Assembly: GCA_030539475.1 (NCBI GenBank)
Contig: JAUNRY010000074.1
Location: 1-9,314, forward strand
Origin: Bacteroidia bacterium
GTDB lineage: Bacteria > Bacteroidota > Bacteroidia > Bacteroidales > Dysgonomonadaceae
Reading direction: 5' to 3'
Length of the DNA stretch: 9,314 bases
Shown here: positions 1 through 6,647 of the stretch, in pieces
How the letters are laid out: every line of letters starts with the position of its first letter
How positions within the stretch are numbered: the first letter of the stretch is position 1
The notes under the pieces: model-generated
The model's input: the letters and a program-made list of their open reading frames with translations, nothing else
Databases searched by the model: none
Told to the model about the DNA's origin: nothing
Made by a program: the position numbers and the translations under genes

Positions 1-815
1 CTGTTGAAATTAGATAAGTTATTGAATCCACACTCGTAACAAATCTCAGATATAGAGTGAGTTGTATCTAAGAGGAGCCGTGTGGCATGCCCCAGTCTTA
101 TATCGATGATATAGTCTGTTATGGTTTTTCCCGATCGAAGTTTAAAAAAGCGGCTGAAAGCAGCGGGCGTCATGCCGGCCAGCTTCGCTAAATCCTCCAA
201 ACGGATTAATTTTTTATAATTTACGTTGATATACTCGTATATTTTTAACACTCGTCTGCTGTCGGAACTGTCATCGATTTTTGCAAAAGAAGAACTTGCC
301 AAAGTGCGGTAATTTTCACAAACGGACAGTTCATACAGTAAGGTCAGGAATTTAATTACAGCGTAAAACCCTTCTTCTTCGGCTGCCAATTTATCCAAAA
401 TGGGATATATTTTCATAATAGCCTCCATGGGAAAACTTATTCCTTTTTTCGCGTTGTGGAGCATAGCCCTAATGCTGCCGAACTGATTCTTGTGAATGAA
501 GTTTCCGAAGAAGATATCCGAAGAAAACTGAATGGTAATCTCTCTTATATTTCGGGAAGTGCAATTGTGTTGCTCCCAAACGTGCTCCAAGTCTGTTCCT
601 GCTATCAACGTTAAATCGTATTTGCCTATCACTTCTACGGAATCGCCAACAATCCGCCTCACACCCTCGGCATTTTCAATGTAATTTATCTCATATTCGC
701 TGTGCGAGTGCAGAGGATACGTAAACTCGGTTTTTCTCCTGTCAACGATGTAGAAACAATCTTTATCAGACAAAGGAGTTATTTCTCTTATGATTTGATG
801 TGAGGGAGAAGTCAT
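1..815 (-). CDS. AraC-family transcriptional regulator, C-terminus cut by window edge
   Basis: Reading the minus strand from ATG at 815-813 gives 271 uninterrupted residues, running off the window at base 1. The N-terminal half looks like a cupin-type sensor: YPLHSHSEYE at residues 33-42 has the paired histidines and acidic residue of the AraC_binding fold. The C-terminal half has both AraC helix-turn-helix motifs. The first is LEDLAKLAGMTPAAFSRFFK at 206-225. The second is SISEICYECGFNNLSNFN at 254-271, the highly conserved stretch that normally continues as R-x-F-K. Only about 15-20 residues should be missing, given a usual family length near 290. It is therefore a DNA-binding activator or repressor; the ligand is unknown. 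It is divergent from ptb-buk across 232 bases, so regulating them is plausible but unproven. The ATG lies about 17 bases downstream of a good -7 box, which supports this start. Confidence 0.93.
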   Translation of the reverse strand, partial: MTSPSHQIIREITPLSDKDCFYIVDRRKTEFTYPLHSHSEYEINYIENAEGVRRIVGDSVEVIGKYDLTLIAGTDLEHVWEQHNCTSRNIREITIQFSSDIFFGNFIHKNQFGSIRAMLHNAKKGISFPMEAIMKIYPILDKLAAEEEGFYAVIKFLTLLYELSVCENYRTLASSSFAKIDDSSDSRRVLKIYEYINVNYKKLIRLEDLAKLAGMTPAAFSRFFKLRSGKTITDYIIDIRLGHATRLLLDTTHSISEICYECGFNNLSNFN

Positions 816-831
816 TTTTCGTTTATTTTTT

Positions 832-863
832 CAAAAGTAATACTTTTCGGTTATTTTAACAAC
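832..863 (-). promoter_or_regulatory. Promoter of the AraC-family gene, overlapping a palindrome
   Basis: On the minus strand TACTTTTG (839-832) matches the Bacteroidetes -7 consensus TAnnTTTG. A GTTG (863-860) lies 20 bases upstream where the TTTG -33 element is expected. The -7 box is part of a perfect inverted repeat, AAAAGT-AAT-ACTTTT (833-847), which could be an operator or simply chance A/T symmetry. The implied transcript start leaves a leader of about 10 bases before the ATG at 815. The promoter call rests on consensus matching only. Confidence 0.5.
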
Positions 864-1009
864 TTTTGCATCAGAACTTACACAACTTCATTACAAAAAC
901 ATAAAATTCGTAACCCCATTCCATCCATATTTGCATTTCCGATTTTTCTTGATTTTCCCTTGCCCGAATAAAAGTTTGTTTTTTAGCCGGTTTTCTTCTT
1001 TTTTTTTTG

Positions 1010-1017
1010 TTATTTTG
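1010..1017 (+). promoter_or_regulatory. Possible -7 element for ptb-buk
   Basis: TTATTTTG (1010-1017) differs from TAnnTTTG at one position. It lies 30 bases before the ptb start, a sensible leader length. No convincing TTTG -33 element is present at the expected 19-21 base spacing; that stretch is a T-rich run. A second one-mismatch match, CATATTTG (926-933), would give a leader of over 100 bases. A weak core of this kind would fit a promoter needing an activator, but that is inference. Confidence 0.3.
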
Positions 1018-1047
1018 CACAACAAAATCCTTTAATAATACTTATTT

Positions 1048-1935
1048 ATGATTCACAAATTGTCTGAACTTTCAGAAAAAGCCAGGCACAAACCGAAACA
1101 AAAAATAGCAGTTGCTGCGGCAGAAGACGAGTTGGTGCTAAAGTCGCTCAAATCGGCGGCGAAAGATGGAATTGTTATTCCTGTGCTTATTGGCGACAAA
1201 ACCAACATAGAAAGAATTGCTCAATCCATCGATTTCGATGTGAGCGGTATCGAAATTGTCCACAACCACAAAGGCGCCGCCGTTTCGGCACAAATGGCCG
1301 TATCAACCATAAAGAACGGCAATGCCGAAATTCTTATGAAAGGGCTTATTTCCACGAGCGACTTGCTGAAAGCCGTTCTCGACAAAGAAAACGGCCTACG
1401 CAAGGGAGATATTCTCAGCCATGTGTCTTTTTTCGAGTCGCCACATTATCGTAAACTGTTGTGTGTTACCGATGTGGCGATGAATATCGCCCCCGATTTA
1501 AACACCAAAGTCCACATCATCAATAACGCCGTGGAAGCGTGTCACAAAATCGGGATAACACTTCCTAAGGTGGCCGTTGCCGCCGCCGTGGAAACCGTTA
1601 ATCCGAAAATGGAAGCCACCGTTCATGCCGCAGAACTGAAAAAAATGCAGTGGCATGGATGCATTGTCGACGGGCCGTTCGCCATCGATATCGCGGTAGA
1701 TAAGGAAGCCGCCGCGCACAAAGGCATCGAGAGCGAAGTGGCCGGCGATTGCGACATCCTGCTCATGCCCGATATAGAGGCCGGCAATGTATTTTACAAA
1801 GCGTTGAACTTTTTGGGAGGAGCCGTTTCCGCCGCCGTAATTATGGGCGCGGCGGTTCCTATCGTGCTCACATCGCGTTCCGATTCCGAAATCAGCAAGC
1901 TGTACTCCATCGCGTTGGCAGCAGCTATGGACTAA
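1048..1935 (+). CDS. ptb: Phosphate butyryltransferase (phosphate acetyl/butyryltransferase family)
   Basis: This 295-residue protein has the length and motifs of Ptb, a cytoplasmic enzyme that converts butyryl-CoA plus phosphate to butyryl phosphate plus CoA. Visible family landmarks are MKGLISTSDLLKAVL from residue 97, ILSHVSFFE and DVAMNIAPDL in the middle, MPDIEAGNVFYKAL from residue 240, and PIVLTSRSDS at 271-280, the C-terminal signature shared with phosphate acetyltransferases. At about 300 residues it matches Ptb and the small Pta type; the butyrate kinase gene 50 bases downstream favours Ptb. Substrate breadth cannot be read from sequence, and related enzymes accept isobutyryl-, isovaleryl- and valeryl-CoA. 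The ATG at 1048 follows an A/T-rich leader without a Shine-Dalgarno sequence, normal for this phylum. Confidence 0.93.
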   Translation: MIHKLSELSEKARHKPKQKIAVAAAEDELVLKSLKSAAKDGIVIPVLIGDKTNIERIAQSIDFDVSGIEIVHNHKGAAVSAQMAVSTIKNGNAEILMKGLISTSDLLKAVLDKENGLRKGDILSHVSFFESPHYRKLLCVTDVAMNIAPDLNTKVHIINNAVEACHKIGITLPKVAVAAAVETVNPKMEATVHAAELKKMQWHGCIVDGPFAIDIAVDKEAAAHKGIESEVAGDCDILLMPDIEAGNVFYKALNFLGGAVSAAVIMGAAVPIVLTSRSDSEISKLYSIALAAAMD

Positions 1936-1985
1936 AAAATAATGAAGAAAATCTAATTTCACCTAATACTTAAAACGTTACTATT

Positions 1986-3065
1986 ATGGACAATCAACCT
2001 CGAATTCTGGTTATTAACCCGGGTTCTACATCCACCAAAATCGCCGTTTACAAAGGCGGAGATGTAGTTTTTCTGAAAACCATTCGTCACTCGGCCGAAG
2101 AACTGAGCCCGTTCAAAAAAATTGCCGACCAGTACGAATACCGCAAAAACATCATTTACAATGAATTGAAAAATGCCGACATCCGCCTGGATCTCATAAA
2201 AATTGTTGTGGGGCGCGGCGGAATAATAAAGCCCATCGCGTCGGGAGTTTACAGAGTGAACGAAGCGATGAAAAACGACCTTCTCGAAGCGAAAAGAGGC
2301 GAACATGCCAGCAACCTGGGCGCGTTAATTGCCGATGATATTGCCAAACAGCTTCCCTCGGCGCAAGCATATATTGCCGATCCGGTGGTGGTGGACGAAC
2401 TGGAGCCCATTGCCCGCTATTCGGGACATCCGCTTTTTGAAAGAGTTTCTCTTTTCCATGCGCTCAACCAAAAAGCCATTGCTCGCGGACATGCCAAATC
2501 GTTGATGAAAAAATACGAAGACATGGATCTTATCGTGGCACATTTGGGCGGCGGAATATCGGTGGGTGTGCATAGCAAAGGGCGCGTAATTGACGTGAAT
2601 CAGGCGCTCGACGGCGACGGCCCCATTTCTCCCGAACGCTCCGGCACACTTCCCGTGGGCGAACTTCTGAAAATGGCTTTCAGCGGTAAATACTCATACG
2701 ATGAAATGAAATCGATGGTGGTGGGCAAAGGCGGATTGTACGCCTACACAGGCCTCAACAATGCCTACGAAGTAGAAAGGGCGGCTCAGGCCGGAGATAA
2801 AAAATGCTACGATGTGCTGGAAGCAATGGCATACCAAACGGCGAAAGAGATTGGCGCCTTTTCCACCGTGTTGAAAGGCGATGTGGACGCTATTCTCATC
2901 ACCGGAGGAATGGCTAACAGCAAATGGTTCTGCAATTTAATCATCGAACGCATTCATAAAATAGCGCCGGTATATGTGTATCCGGGCGAAGATGAAATGA
3001 AAGCGCTGGCGGAAAACGGCGCGCTTATTTTAAGCGGCGAAATTGAACCGAAAGAATATGTGTAG
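1986..3065 (+). CDS. buk: Butyrate kinase
   Basis: A 359-residue ASKHA-fold kinase that converts butyryl phosphate plus ADP to butyrate plus ATP, the second step after Ptb. Acetate/butyrate kinase signature 1 is visible as NPGSTSTK at residues 11-18. Signature 2 is around LFHALNQKAIAR, with His158. The phosphate loop AHLGGGISVGV starts at 185, DGDGPISPERSGTLP at 209-223 is typical of Buk, and the adenosine-loop motif ITGGMA lies at 305-310. Length fits Buk (about 355-360) and is shorter than acetate kinase (about 400), which argues against AckA. Only 50 bases separate it from ptb, with no promoter or terminator seen between, so the two are very likely one operon. Branched-chain acyl phosphates are possible alternative substrates. 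Confidence 0.95.
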   Translation: MDNQPRILVINPGSTSTKIAVYKGGDVVFLKTIRHSAEELSPFKKIADQYEYRKNIIYNELKNADIRLDLIKIVVGRGGIIKPIASGVYRVNEAMKNDLLEAKRGEHASNLGALIADDIAKQLPSAQAYIADPVVVDELEPIARYSGHPLFERVSLFHALNQKAIARGHAKSLMKKYEDMDLIVAHLGGGISVGVHSKGRVIDVNQALDGDGPISPERSGTLPVGELLKMAFSGKYSYDEMKSMVVGKGGLYAYTGLNNAYEVERAAQAGDKKCYDVLEAMAYQTAKEIGAFSTVLKGDVDAILITGGMANSKWFCNLIIERIHKIAPVYVYPGEDEMKALAENGALILSGEIEPKEYV

Positions 3066-3159
3066 TTGGCTATTGGGTATTAGCTTTTTGCAGGACAACT
3101 TTTACAAATTTTGATGTGATCTTATTCCCAAATCCTCAATCGTAAATCGTAATTTTTTT
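3066..3159 (+). other. Gap between buk and the ATP-grasp-like gene: weak hairpin and short repeat
   Basis: Just after the buk stop, GCTA (3069-3072) can pair with TAGC (3081-3084), followed by five T residues (3085-3089). This could act as a weak intrinsic terminator, but the stem is short and mismatched. The end of the gap holds a tandem AATCGTA-AATCGTA repeat directly before the T-run and the ATG at 3160. No -7 box matching TAnnTTTG was found, so whether the next gene is read through from buk or has its own promoter is unresolved. Confidence 0.3.
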
Positions 3160-4338
3160 ATGTTTCTATTCAATCCCGATAACGATTTGGCATTGGCGAA
3201 TTTCAACTCCAATTACACACCGCCTGCCTCGGCGTTAAAAATTGCCGGAGATTTGGCGGCATTGCCGTTGTGGTTCGCGCCCAACCACTCAAAAGTGGTG
3301 GCTGAAGGATTGGATAACGAGCATTTTTTGTCTTTCATACAGAAAAGTTTTCCGATACAATCATCGCTCATTTCTTTTTCCGATATTTCACGATTTCCGG
3401 AGGAAGAAATTATTCCGTGGGGATGGAATCCCGCGTTGAGAAAGAGGTTGTTGGATACAGGTGTTTCGGAAGAAAAACTTCCCTCAATGAATGAGTTGAA
3501 GCAATTGCGCGATTATTCGGGAAGGCAACACGCCGTGAAAATGCTGCGCGAACTGAAAATGCAACGGAGTGATTTTTGTGGAGAATCTTATTTCTTTGAC
3601 AATGTTGATGATACGCAGCGGTTTTTATCCTCGCGCAGCGGAAATAAAGTGTTGAAAATGCCCAATTCCGGCAGTGGAAAAGGATTGATTTGGATTTTAG
3701 GCGATATTACCGACAAACAAACCGATTGGTGCCGCCGCGTAATTCGTGAACAAGGCGGCGTGATTGCCGAGCCGGTTCTGGAAAAAGTGCAGGATTTTGC
3801 GTTGGAGTTTTTCGCTGAAAACGGCAATGTTCGTTTTTCGGGATATTCGCTTTTCCAATCGGCGGCATCGGGTGCGTATTTGGGCAATCTTCTTCTATCC
3901 GACACCGATATTGAAAAAACGTTATCCAAATACGTATCCATTGAAACACTGCATTGGTTAAAAGCATTTTATCCGCAAAAACTTGCCGAATATTTTCCTC
4001 AGTACAACGGCTTCATCGGCGTGGATATGATGGTATGCGGAACAAAAAATAATTACCGCGTTCAACCTTGCGTGGAAATGAACTTGCGCATGAACATGGG
4101 AATGGTTGCGCGTATTTTTCACGACAAATTTGTTCATCTGCATTCATCGGGAAAATTTGTGGTAGATTTCTTCAAAAAAAGAGGCGAAGCGTTGGATTTT
4201 CAGCAAAAAATGCAAAAAAAATTCCCGCTTTCGGTTGAAAATGGAAGAATCAAGTCGGGATACTTGAATTTAACGCCAATTTCAGGAGAAACGAATTATG
4301 TGGCGTGGATGATTGTTGAGAGAAACGTATCCGAATAG
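3160..4338 (+). CDS. Uncharacterised ATP-grasp-like protein
   Basis: A 392-residue soluble protein with no signal peptide and no membrane segment. It opens with LFNPDNDLALANFNSNY at residues 3-19, which I believe is conserved in a Bacteroidetes family of unknown function. The middle and C-terminal parts show an ATP-grasp pattern. There is a lysine followed by a glycine-rich loop (K166-MPNSGSGKGL), then IAEPVLEKVQDFALEFF from residue 202, matching the hinge and following strand. GVDMM (Asp289) and EMNLRMNMG (Glu306, Asn308, Arg310) match the acidic and Asn residues that hold Mg-ATP. ATP-grasp enzymes join a carboxylate to an amine or thiol through an acyl-phosphate; the substrate here cannot be told. 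It lies 94 bases after buk on the same strand, which does not establish a shared function. The fold assignment is by motif reading only. Confidence 0.68.
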   Translation: MFLFNPDNDLALANFNSNYTPPASALKIAGDLAALPLWFAPNHSKVVAEGLDNEHFLSFIQKSFPIQSSLISFSDISRFPEEEIIPWGWNPALRKRLLDTGVSEEKLPSMNELKQLRDYSGRQHAVKMLRELKMQRSDFCGESYFFDNVDDTQRFLSSRSGNKVLKMPNSGSGKGLIWILGDITDKQTDWCRRVIREQGGVIAEPVLEKVQDFALEFFAENGNVRFSGYSLFQSAASGAYLGNLLLSDTDIEKTLSKYVSIETLHWLKAFYPQKLAEYFPQYNGFIGVDMMVCGTKNNYRVQPCVEMNLRMNMGMVARIFHDKFVHLHSSGKFVVDFFKKRGEALDFQQKMQKKFPLSVENGRIKSGYLNLTPISGETNYVAWMIVERNVSE

Positions 4339-4343
4339 CATAC

Positions 4344-4376
4344 TTTGTTTTTATTCTCTAAAAAAGTGTATATTTG
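4344..4376 (+). promoter_or_regulatory. Bacteroidetes-type promoter of the mntA-hepT module
   Basis: TTTG at 4344-4347 and TATATTTG at 4369-4376 match the -33 and -7 elements (TTTG and TAnnTTTG), separated by 21 bases. This is the most complete promoter in the window. The mntA ATG is 36 bases downstream. An imperfect palindrome beginning TATGGCC and ending GGCATA (4377-4395) sits right at the expected transcript start. Confidence 0.6.
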
Positions 4377-4411
4377 TATGGCCAAGTACGGCATAATTAA
4401 TTTGTAGAATA

Positions 4412-4705
4412 ATGAAACTAACGTTAAAACAAACGCAGGCAATAGCAACTTATTTTAAAACACAGCCGGTTTTAAGAGCTTATCTGTTTGGTTCCTACGT
4501 GAGAGGAGAAGCCAATGCCGACAGCGATGTGGATATTTTGGTTGATTTGGATTATTCGCAGCCAATTGGCTTGGAGTTCGTTCAGATGAAATTGGATTTG
4601 CAGGATATTTTGTCTAAAAATGTCGATTTGGTGTCCTCCCGTGCATTATCGAAATATATTAAGCACATTGTAGAATCTGAAAAAAAGATGATTTATGCAC
4701 GTTAA
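4412..4705 (+). CDS. mntA: MntA-like minimal nucleotidyltransferase, antitoxin of a type VII toxin-antitoxin pair
   Basis: This 97-residue protein is a minimal nucleotidyltransferase of the polymerase beta superfamily. It has the diagnostic GS-x10-DxD motif: Gly27-Ser28 followed by Asp39 and Asp41, in LFGSYVRGEANADSDVDILVD (residues 25-45, bar its ends). The two aspartates bind the metal ions. In characterised MntA-HepT pairs this enzyme transfers AMP units to a tyrosine beside the HEPN active site and so silences the toxin. All catalytic residues are present, so it should be active. Its last 11 bases overlap the start of the HEPN gene, as expected for a co-translated pair. A clear promoter lies upstream. 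Assignment as antitoxin depends on the neighbour; isolated MNT proteins have less certain roles. Confidence 0.88.
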   Translation: MKLTLKQTQAIATYFKTQPVLRAYLFGSYVRGEANADSDVDILVDLDYSQPIGLEFVQMKLDLQDILSKNVDLVSSRALSKYIKHIVESEKKMIYAR

Positions 4706-5032
4706 AATTACCGATGAGATACGAGTTAAGCACATCATCGACGCCATTTGTGAGATTGAAACATATTCCAGAATGCCGATTTTGAAATGTTCTCATCAAA
4801 CTCCATGATGTTGAATGCTACGCTTCGGCAATTGGAAGTTATTGGCGAAGCCGCCAACAAATTATCGGAAAGTTTTTTACATGCAACCAATGAAGTTCCG
4901 TGGGCAAAAATAATCGGATTGAGAAATGTGATCGTCCACGAATATTTTGGCGTTGATGACATTACTATTTGGAATATCATAAACATAAACTTGCCCGAAC
5001 TCAAGAAAGTTTTGCTTCAAGATACAAAATAA
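4695..5032 (+). pseudogene. hepT: HepT-like HEPN (DUF86) toxin gene with a one-base frameshift
   Basis: The natural start is the ATG at 4695, overlapping mntA. It reads MHVKITDEIRVKHIIDA and on to SR at codons 25-26, then the frame changes and stops after 37 codons. From 4773 on, a frame reading NADFEMFSSN continues to the stop at 5030-5032. Adding one A in AGAATG (4770-4775) restores a continuous protein of 112 residues, a normal DUF86/HepT length. In it, RNVIVHEY at 77-84 is the HEPN ribonuclease motif R-x4-H-x-Y; Tyr84 matches the residue modified by MntA in studied pairs. Other landmarks are LEVIGEAANKLSE and VPWAKIIGLRNVIVHEYFGVD. The gene is therefore a recent knock-out, a sequencing or assembly error, or, less likely, recoded. 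A shorter product from ATG 4787 would keep the active site but lose the first helix. Confidence 0.85.
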
Positions 5033-5062
5033 CAGTCTCTCAGCACTGTTGTCCTTTCAATT

Positions 5063-5095
5063 AAAACGCGCGGCGGCTCTACAAACCACCGCGCG
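5063..5095 (-). terminator. Intrinsic terminator of the M20 dipeptidase gene
   Basis: A G/C-rich hairpin with arms CGCGCGGCGG (5067-5076) and CCACCGCGCG (5086-5095) has nine pairs, one C-A mismatch and a 9-base loop. On the minus strand it is followed by TTTT (5066-5063) and lies 40 bases beyond the dipeptidase stop, the standard arrangement of a rho-independent terminator. On the plus strand it is followed by AAATA, so it is a poorer stop for the toxin-antitoxin transcript, although the hairpin alone may help separate the convergent units. Confidence 0.75.
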
Positions 5096-5134
5096 AAATA
5101 TGAACATGCGACTTGGAAATCGCCTCAACCACTT

Positions 5135-6505
5135 TTATTTCATCTCTTCCGCAAAATACTTGTAAAACAACGGAATGGTGCGTATGCCGTTGTAAAACTG
5201 CTCCAACGGATAATTTTCGTTGGGCGAATGAATGGCATCGGAGCCTAAACCAAAGCCCATCAACACGGATTTGATGCCGAGAATTTCTTCAAACGTGGCA
5301 ATAATGGGGATGCTGCCGCCGGAACGAACCGGAACCGGATTTTTTCCGTAAACATCCGCATACGCCTTTTCGGCGGCTTTGTAAGCCGGCAAATCGATGG
5401 GGCAAACGTAAGACGGCCCGCCGTGCAAAGATTCCACTTTCACATTCACCGATTTGGGTGCGATGCCTTCGAAATACTCCACAAATAAGTCAGCAATTTT
5501 GTTGTGGTCTTGATTGGGAACCAACCGGGTACTTATTTTAGCGAACGCTTTGGACGGGAGCACGGTTTTTGCGCCTTCGCCCGTGTATCCGCCCCAAATG
5601 CCGCAAACGTCGAATGTGGGACGAATGCCCGTGCGCTCGTTGGTGCTGTATCCTTTTTCGCCGAAAACCTCTTCCACGCCAATCGATTCTTTGAATCCTT
5701 CGAGCGAGAACGGCGCTTTTGCCATCATTTTGCGCTCTGTGTCGGAAACTTCCACCACATCGTCGTAAAATCCGGGAATTAAAATCCGGCCGTCATCGTC
5801 CATGGTTTGCGCAATCATTTTGGCCAACACGTTAATCGGGTTTGCCACCGCGCCTCCGAATAATCCCGAGTGCAAATCCACGTTGGGGCCGGTAACTTCC
5901 ACCTGCCAGTATGCCAAACCGCGCAATCCGGTGGTTATGGAGGGAACATCGGGCGCAATCATCGAAGTGTCTGAAACCAAAATCACATCGGCTTGAAGCA
6001 TTTTCTTGTGTTTTTTGCAAAATTTCGGCAAGTTGGGCGAACCAATCTCTTCTTCACCCTCGATAAGGAATTTCACGTTGCACTTCAATTCACCCGATTG
6101 CACCAGGTATTCAAACGCTTTGGCGTGCATAAATCCCTGGCCTTTATCGTCATCGGCGCCGCGCGCCCAAATTTTTCCGTCTTTTACTACCGGCTCAAAC
6201 GGGTCGGTTTTCCATAAATCAACGGGGTCAACGGGCATCACGTCCATGTGTGCGTAAACGAGCACGGTGGGCGCTTTGGAGTCGATAATTTTTTCGCCGT
6301 ACGTTACCGGATTTCCGTCGGTTTCAAACACTTCGGCTTTGTCGGCTCCTGCGGCAAGCAAAATTTCTTTCCATTTTTCGGCCGCTTTGTACATATCCGG
6401 CTTGTGCTCCGGTAAAGAAGATATGGAAGGGATACGGATTAGTTCAAAAAGTTCGTCCAAAAATCGTTGTTTGTGGGTTTCCACATAGTTGCTAATTTCT
6501 TGCAT
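5135..6505 (-). CDS. M20-family metallodipeptidase
   Basis: A 456-residue cytoplasmic peptidase of clan MH, family M20, close in motif layout to carnosinase-type dipeptidases, which release amino acids from short peptides with two metal ions. Metal and catalytic residues can be placed in order: His86 in VYAHMDVMP (Asp88 follows), bridging Asp119 in ARGADDDKG, catalytic Glu152 and metal Glu153 in EGEEEIGSP, Asp179 in VSDTS, and His426 in AIHSPNENYP. The dimerisation (lid) domain follows LHSGLFGGAVANP (211-223). There is no signal peptide. The start ATG at 6505 gives the usual family N-terminus (ISNYVETHKQRFLDEL). It is a single-gene unit ending at its own terminator. Exact substrate preference, dipeptide or longer, cannot be told. 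Confidence 0.92.
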   Translation of the reverse strand: MQEISNYVETHKQRFLDELFELIRIPSISSLPEHKPDMYKAAEKWKEILLAAGADKAEVFETDGNPVTYGEKIIDSKAPTVLVYAHMDVMPVDPVDLWKTDPFEPVVKDGKIWARGADDDKGQGFMHAKAFEYLVQSGELKCNVKFLIEGEEEIGSPNLPKFCKKHKKMLQADVILVSDTSMIAPDVPSITTGLRGLAYWQVEVTGPNVDLHSGLFGGAVANPINVLAKMIAQTMDDDGRILIPGFYDDVVEVSDTERKMMAKAPFSLEGFKESIGVEEVFGEKGYSTNERTGIRPTFDVCGIWGGYTGEGAKTVLPSKAFAKISTRLVPNQDHNKIADLFVEYFEGIAPKSVNVKVESLHGGPSYVCPIDLPAYKAAEKAYADVYGKNPVPVRSGGSIPIIATFEEILGIKSVLMGFGLGSDAIHSPNENYPLEQFYNGIRTIPLFYKYFAEEMK

Positions 6506-6532
6506 AATTTAGTTAGTTTTAGGGTTTGGGTG

Positions 6533-6540
6533 TAAAATTA
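6533..6540 (-). promoter_or_regulatory. Possible -7 element of the M20 dipeptidase gene
   Basis: On the minus strand TAATTTTA (6540-6533) matches TAnnTTTG except at the last base and lies 27 bases before the ATG at 6505. A TTG occurs about 15 bases upstream, closer than the ideal 19-21. This is a weak match, offered as the best candidate in the divergent intergenic region 6506-6647. Confidence 0.3.
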
Positions 6541-6613
6541 GCTTTTTTCTGTCAATTTTTGGGCATAGATGTTGAAAAAATTATACACTTTCCCTCTTAT
6601 GGTTTTTTTTGGT

Positions 6614-6621
6614 TAACTTTG
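6614..6621 (+). promoter_or_regulatory. -7 element of the metallopeptidase lipoprotein gene
   Basis: TAACTTTG (6614-6621) is a full match to TAnnTTTG. It lies 26 bases before the ATG at 6648, giving a leader of about 20 bases. The -33 region (around 6586-6593) has only a TTTC. The box also decides the start: an upstream in-frame TTG at 6609 lies within the promoter and so cannot be the initiation codon. Confidence 0.55.
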
Positions 6622-6647
6622 CAATGCTAATCCAAATAAAAAACATT

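Noticed and set aside
1498..1962. Minus-strand 154-codon frame
   Set aside because: It lies opposite ptb, has a composition typical of an antisense shadow, and shows no recognisable motif.
1986..3065. Acetate kinase instead of butyrate kinase
   Set aside because: Length of 359 residues, the DGDGPISPERSG stretch and pairing with ptb fit Buk better than AckA.
4735..5004. Minus-strand 89-codon frame
   Set aside because: It is antisense to the HEPN toxin gene, which has the R-x4-H-x-Y motif; nothing in this frame is recognisable.
4787..5032. Plus-strand 81-codon frame from ATG 4787 as a complete gene
   Set aside because: It begins in the middle of the HEPN domain; the missing N-terminal helix is encoded upstream from ATG 4695 in another frame, so this is the downstream part of the frameshifted toxin.
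5504..5782. Plus-strand frames inside the M20 dipeptidase gene
   Set aside because: Overlapping shadows of a gene with a full set of metal ligands; none has a recognisable motif.
6553..6558. TTGACA-like -35 on the minus strand upstream of the dipeptidase
   Set aside because: Bacteroidetes primary sigma factors do not use the classical -35, and no TATAAT follows at the right spacing; treated as chance.
6609..6647. TTG at 6609 as the start of the metallopeptidase
   Set aside because: It overlaps the -7 box TAACTTTG (6614-6621), and the lipoprotein signal peptide begins properly at ATG 6648.
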